From Parabacteroides acidifaciens (lineage in GTDB: Bacteria > Bacteroidota > Bacteroidia > Bacteroidales > Tannerellaceae): a stretch of 64,000 bases of DNA. Position numbers and translations under genes: made by a program. This document shows, piece after piece, positions 60,778-64,000 of this stretch (positions are counted from its first letter, which is position 1; each line of letters begins with the position of its first letter). Location: assembly GCF_003363715.1 (NCBI RefSeq), contig NZ_QREV01000002.1, positions 141,548-205,547 on the forward strand. The letters are read 5' to 3'. The notes under the pieces were generated by a model. It was given only the letters and a program-made list of their open reading frames with translations. It ran no database searches and was not told the origin of the DNA.

Positions 60778-62439
60778 ATGTCAGATATTAAAGAAAAAAC
60801 ATTAAGGCTCATCGACGGACTTAAAGCTACCTGCCAATCATACGGTATGGGAAACGATGGTAACGAATATAAGATTATCACTCAGGTATTTCTCTATAAA
60901 TTCCTGAATGACAAATTCGGTTATGAATTAAAAAATGCGAAAAGTGAAATAGCAAAGAAACTGACTGGGGATGTAAAATGGGAAACAGCATACGAGAATC
61001 TTTCTGATAATGAACGTATGCTTATTCAGAGTGCCATCTCTCCAGATGTTCCGATGCTTGAACCTTATCATCTGATAGCCAATCTTTGGAATCAACAGGG
61101 AAAAGGGGATTTTGATACTATCTTCGATTCCACTATGACAGATATAGCGGAACAAAATGCGGATATATTTTCCACACAGACCACAGCCAACACGAAGATT
61201 CCATTGTTCGAGGCATTGACGCCGTTTGTGACCGATTCGGCACAACGTGCGCCATTCGCCCGTGCTCTGGTGGATAAACTCGTGAACTTCTCCTTTGAAG
61301 AAGCGTTTGCACAGAATTACGATTTCTTCTCCAGCATCTTTGAGTATTTAATTAAGGACTATAATACCGCTGGAGGTGGAAAATATGCGGAGTATTACAC
61401 GCCTCATGCCATAGCAACGATTATGGCTCGTCTGTTAGTGGGGGATAATGCTGATTTGCATAGCATGGAATGTTATGACCCCTCGGCAGGAACAGGTACG
61501 CTTCTGATGGCACTTAGTCATCAAATAGGAGAAGAACGCTGTACCATCTTTTCGCAAGATATTTCCCAGCGAAGCAACAAAATGTTGAAACTTAATCTGC
61601 TGCTTAACGGACTTGTGTCTTCGCTTGATAATGCCATTCAAGGCGACACGCTTGTAAGCCCTTATCACAAGAGCGATGACCGACAGCAGTTGCGCCAGTT
61701 TGATTTCGTGGTGAGCAATCCTCCTTTCAAGATGGACTTCTCGGACACTCGCGAGAAGATAGCCGCCATGCCAGCCCGTTTTTGGGCTGGAGTCCCCAAT
61801 GTACCCGCCAAAAAGAAAGAATCTATGGCTATATATACCTGTTTTATTCAGCACGTTATTAATTCACTGAAAAAGACAGGCAAAGGTGCAATTGTCATTC
61901 CGACAGGTTTTATCACGGCTAAAAGTGGTATTGAGAATAAAATTCTTCATAAAATTGTAGATGACAAAGTGGTGTTCGGCTGTGTTTCCATGCCAAGCAA
62001 CGTGTTTGCCAATACAGGTACGAATGTCAGTGTGCTGTTCTTTGATAAGTCTGCAACCACTGACAAAGTAATCTTGATTGATGCCAGCAAATTGGGCGAG
62101 GAATATAAAGATGCTAACGGATTGAAAAAGGTGCGTCTGAATGATGACGAGATAGAAAAGATTGTCGGCACATTCCAGCGCAAGGAGGCAGTGGAGGATT
62201 TTTCCGTAGCTGTTTCTTACGATGAGATAAAGGAAAAAGGATATTCTCTTTCTGCCGGACAATATTTCGACATCAAGATAGATTATGTAGATATAACGGA
62301 AGAAGAGTTTAACAACCGTATGGCAAATTATAAACAAACACTCTCCGAGCAATTTAAAGAAAGCCATCGGTTGGAAGAGGAAATTATGAAGCAGTTGGAT
62401 GCTTTGCAGTTCAACGAAAATGTAGGAAGCAATGAGTAA
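60778..62439 (+). CDS. hsdM: Type I restriction-modification M subunit
   Basis: A 553-residue N6-adenine methyltransferase. The N-terminal HsdM helical domain (KTLRLIDGLKATCQSYGMGN) is followed by SAM-binding motif I (YDPSAGTGTLLMAL, about 233) and catalytic motif IV (VSNPPFKMDF, about 311). A C-terminal region with GCVSMPSNVFANTGTNVSVL follows. Intact. Its 3' end overlaps the rhuM-like gene by 8 bp. Confidence 0.96.
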   Translation: MSDIKEKTLRLIDGLKATCQSYGMGNDGNEYKIITQVFLYKFLNDKFGYELKNAKSEIAKKLTGDVKWETAYENLSDNERMLIQSAISPDVPMLEPYHLIANLWNQQGKGDFDTIFDSTMTDIAEQNADIFSTQTTANTKIPLFEALTPFVTDSAQRAPFARALVDKLVNFSFEEAFAQNYDFFSSIFEYLIKDYNTAGGGKYAEYYTPHAIATIMARLLVGDNADLHSMECYDPSAGTGTLLMALSHQIGEERCTIFSQDISQRSNKMLKLNLLLNGLVSSLDNAIQGDTLVSPYHKSDDRQQLRQFDFVVSNPPFKMDFSDTREKIAAMPARFWAGVPNVPAKKKESMAIYTCFIQHVINSLKKTGKGAIVIPTGFITAKSGIENKILHKIVDDKVVFGCVSMPSNVFANTGTNVSVLFFDKSATTDKVILIDASKLGEEYKDANGLKKVRLNDDEIEKIVGTFQRKEAVEDFSVAVSYDEIKEKGYSLSAGQYFDIKIDYVDITEEEFNNRMANYKQTLSEQFKESHRLEEEIMKQLDALQFNENVGSNE

Positions 62440-63436
62440 CGAAATACAGTTTTTGTTATACAATCTTCCCGATAAAGAGGGAAGAGTACAGGTGGTTATA
62501 AAAGACGAAACCATTTGGTGTACGCAAAAGGCTATGGCAGAGCTTTTTGGTATTGACAAATCAGGTATTAGCCGCCACATAGCCAATATATTTAGAGAGG
62601 AAGAATTACAGCAAGACACGACAGTTGCAAAAATTGCAACCGTCGTAAATCGAGGCATAAGAGGCGAGGTTGAAGAGCTGGTTGATTTCTATAATCTTGA
62701 TATGATTATTGCTGTTGGCTACCGTGTATCTTCTCCAAAGGCTACCAAGTTCCGTCAGTGGGCTACCAAGATTCTTAATGAGTATATCAAGAAAGGCTTT
62801 GTGCTTGACGATGAACGCTTAAAACAGGGAACGGAAGTATTCGGAAAAGACTATTTCCGTGAATTGTTGGAAAGGGTACGTTCCATCCGTGCCAGTGAAC
62901 GGCGTATTTGGCAACAGATTACCGATATATATGCAGAGTGCAGTATTGACTATGACAAGAACTCGCCTACCACACACGATTTCTATGCCATGATACAGAA
63001 TCGTTTTCATTATGCCATTACCGGGCAAACGGCAGCAGAAATCATCTACACTAAGGCTGACCATACCCATGAACACATGGGGCTGACTACATGGAAGAAT
63101 GCTCCCGATGGGCGTATCTTGAAATCGGATGTGTCAATAGCCAAGAACTATTTGCAAGAGAATGAAATCCGGCGGTTGGAACGTGCTGTAACGGGATATT
63201 TCGATTATATCGAAGACCTCATAGAGCGTGAAAACACGTTCAATATGGAGCAATTTGCAGCCAGTATCAACGAGTTCTTGACCTTCCGCAAATATCAGAT
63301 ATTGCCGGATAAAGGACGAATATCTGCGGCACAAGCCAAGACAAAGGCAGAAAGCGAATACGATATTTTTAATAAAACTCAACGGATTGATTCTGACTTC
63401 GACAAAGAAGTTAGGGGAATGTTGGGTGAAAAGTAA
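62432..63436 (+). CDS. RhuM-family protein inside the type I operon
   Basis: A 334-residue protein of the virulence-associated RhuM family. The N-terminal winged-helix-like part reads TIWCTQKAMAELFGIDKSGISRHI, followed by the Bro-N-type core YNLDMIIAVGYRVSSPKATKF and FRQWATKILNEYIKKGFVLDDERL. The C-terminal part resembles a Fic/Doc-like helical region (HTHEHMGLTTW-type motif DHTHEHMGLTTWKN). Such genes often sit between hsdM and hsdS, but the biochemical role is unknown. It overlaps hsdM by 8 bp and is followed by hsdS after 12 bp. Confidence 0.88.
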   Translation: MSNEIQFLLYNLPDKEGRVQVVIKDETIWCTQKAMAELFGIDKSGISRHIANIFREEELQQDTTVAKIATVVNRGIRGEVEELVDFYNLDMIIAVGYRVSSPKATKFRQWATKILNEYIKKGFVLDDERLKQGTEVFGKDYFRELLERVRSIRASERRIWQQITDIYAECSIDYDKNSPTTHDFYAMIQNRFHYAITGQTAAEIIYTKADHTHEHMGLTTWKNAPDGRILKSDVSIAKNYLQENEIRRLERAVTGYFDYIEDLIERENTFNMEQFAASINEFLTFRKYQILPDKGRISAAQAKTKAESEYDIFNKTQRIDSDFDKEVRGMLGEK

Positions 63437-63448
63437 TAAGATGAAGTG

Positions 63449-64000
63449 ATGGAATTGAAAAAATATAAATTGGGAGAAATACTTGATGTTACAAGAGGGG
63501 CAAGTCTCAGTGGCGAGTTTTACGCCACTGAGGGAAAATACATCCGTTTGACTTGCGGCAACTTTGACTATCAGAACAATTGTTTTAAAGAAAACAAGTC
63601 AAAAGATAATCTCTACTACATCGGTGATTTCAAACCTGAATTTTTAATGGAAGAGGGGGATATTATTACCCCTCTGACCGAACAGGCTATTGGTTTGCTT
63701 GGCTCTACCGCCATTATCCCCGAAAGCGGTAAATATATTCAAAGTCAAGATGTGGCAAAGATTATTTGTAAAGAAGAACTGTTAGACAAGGATTTCGTTT
63801 TCTATCTCATATCTTCTACTTTAGTCAAACAACAATTAAGTGCTGCTGCCCAACAAACAAAAATTCGTCATACTTCGCCTGATAAAATCAGGGATTGTAC
63901 CGTGTGGATTCCTGAATTAACTGAGCAGAAACGTATTGGCAAGCTGCTTCGTAGTCTCGATCGTAAGATTGAACTTAATCGAGCGATAAATCAGAATTTA
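63449..64000 (+). CDS. hsdS: Type I restriction specificity subunit, 3' truncated by window edge
   Basis: 184 codons of the DNA-recognition subunit are visible from ATG 63449 (MELKKYKLGEILDVTRGASL) with no stop before the edge. The first target-recognition domain ends near EEGDIITPLTEQ. The conserved helical spacer begins at PELTEQKRIGKLLRSLDRKI, the typical I-P-x-x-x-Q linker. The second recognition domain lies outside. It completes an XRE-R-M-rhuM-S operon. Confidence 0.93.
   Translation, partial: MELKKYKLGEILDVTRGASLSGEFYATEGKYIRLTCGNFDYQNNCFKENKSKDNLYYIGDFKPEFLMEEGDIITPLTEQAIGLLGSTAIIPESGKYIQSQDVAKIICKEELLDKDFVFYLISSTLVKQQLSAAAQQTKIRHTSPDKIRDCTVWIPELTEQKRIGKLLRSLDRKIELNRAINQNL

Overview
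The window looks like a chromosomal segment of a gut Bacteroidales, most likely Parabacteroides (genus inferred, not proven). The signs are a SusC/SusD pair, a FecR/ECF-sigma pair, PorT-like barrels, Bacteroidota-type promoters (TAnnTTTG -7 boxes), a tRNA without an encoded CCA, and several Tat-exported Gfo/Idh/MocA oxidoreductases.

Layout. Bases 1-8300 hold an M48 protease cut by the left edge, a small outer-membrane barrel, a gene-free stretch with a 506-bp dispersed repeat and a long palindrome, and a 2000-residue secreted repeat protein. Bases 8400-15900 are mostly housekeeping: a TPR/AraC regulator behind a membrane MutS-like ATPase, outer-membrane phospholipase A, an AI-2E-family permease, methionine aminopeptidase, a lipoprotein and MscL. 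Bases 15980-22670 hold surface-glycan genes: two Gfo/Idh/MocA oxidoreductases, a PCMD lipoprotein with a partner barrel, and a serine-type sulfatase. Bases 22730-31490 hold tRNA-Ala(GGC), a DUF4286-ruvC pair, a DUF362/DUF6599 pair, gdhA, an unusual stand-alone PEP/pyruvate-binding protein and a phosphoesterase. A tandem array of 22-bp palindromic units lies between gdhA and the PEP/pyruvate-binding gene.

Bases 31520-42714 form one polysaccharide-utilisation-like locus: fecR, susC, susD, oxidoreductase, TIM-barrel isomerase and enolase-superfamily enzyme on the minus strand, with the ECF sigma gene divergent. It encodes no glycoside hydrolase, so its substrate is probably a small sugar, sugar acid or cyclitol conjugate. 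The susC leader carries, on the opposite strand, a promoter and two hairpins with identical CGCCAA loops. This resembles the DonS-type antisense RNAs of Bacteroides PULs.

Bases 44500-64000 are a defence island. It contains a complete Wadjet system (jetABCD, every junction a 4-bp overlap), preceded in the same direction by a HIRAN-domain gene and a WYL regulator with candidate operators. Farther on are small basic proteins, a GIY-YIG/DUF4357 gene broken by one base in a homopolymer, and a type I restriction operon (XRE regulator, hsdR, hsdM, rhuM-like gene, hsdS) cut by the right edge. The second copy of the 506-bp repeat, in inverted orientation, lies in the island's gene-poor centre beside another array of 22-bp units.

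The least explained features are three unrelated sequence families built on a ~22-bp period, the HIRAN-WYL-Wadjet unit with its 35-bp palindrome, and the twin-loop antisense RNA candidate.
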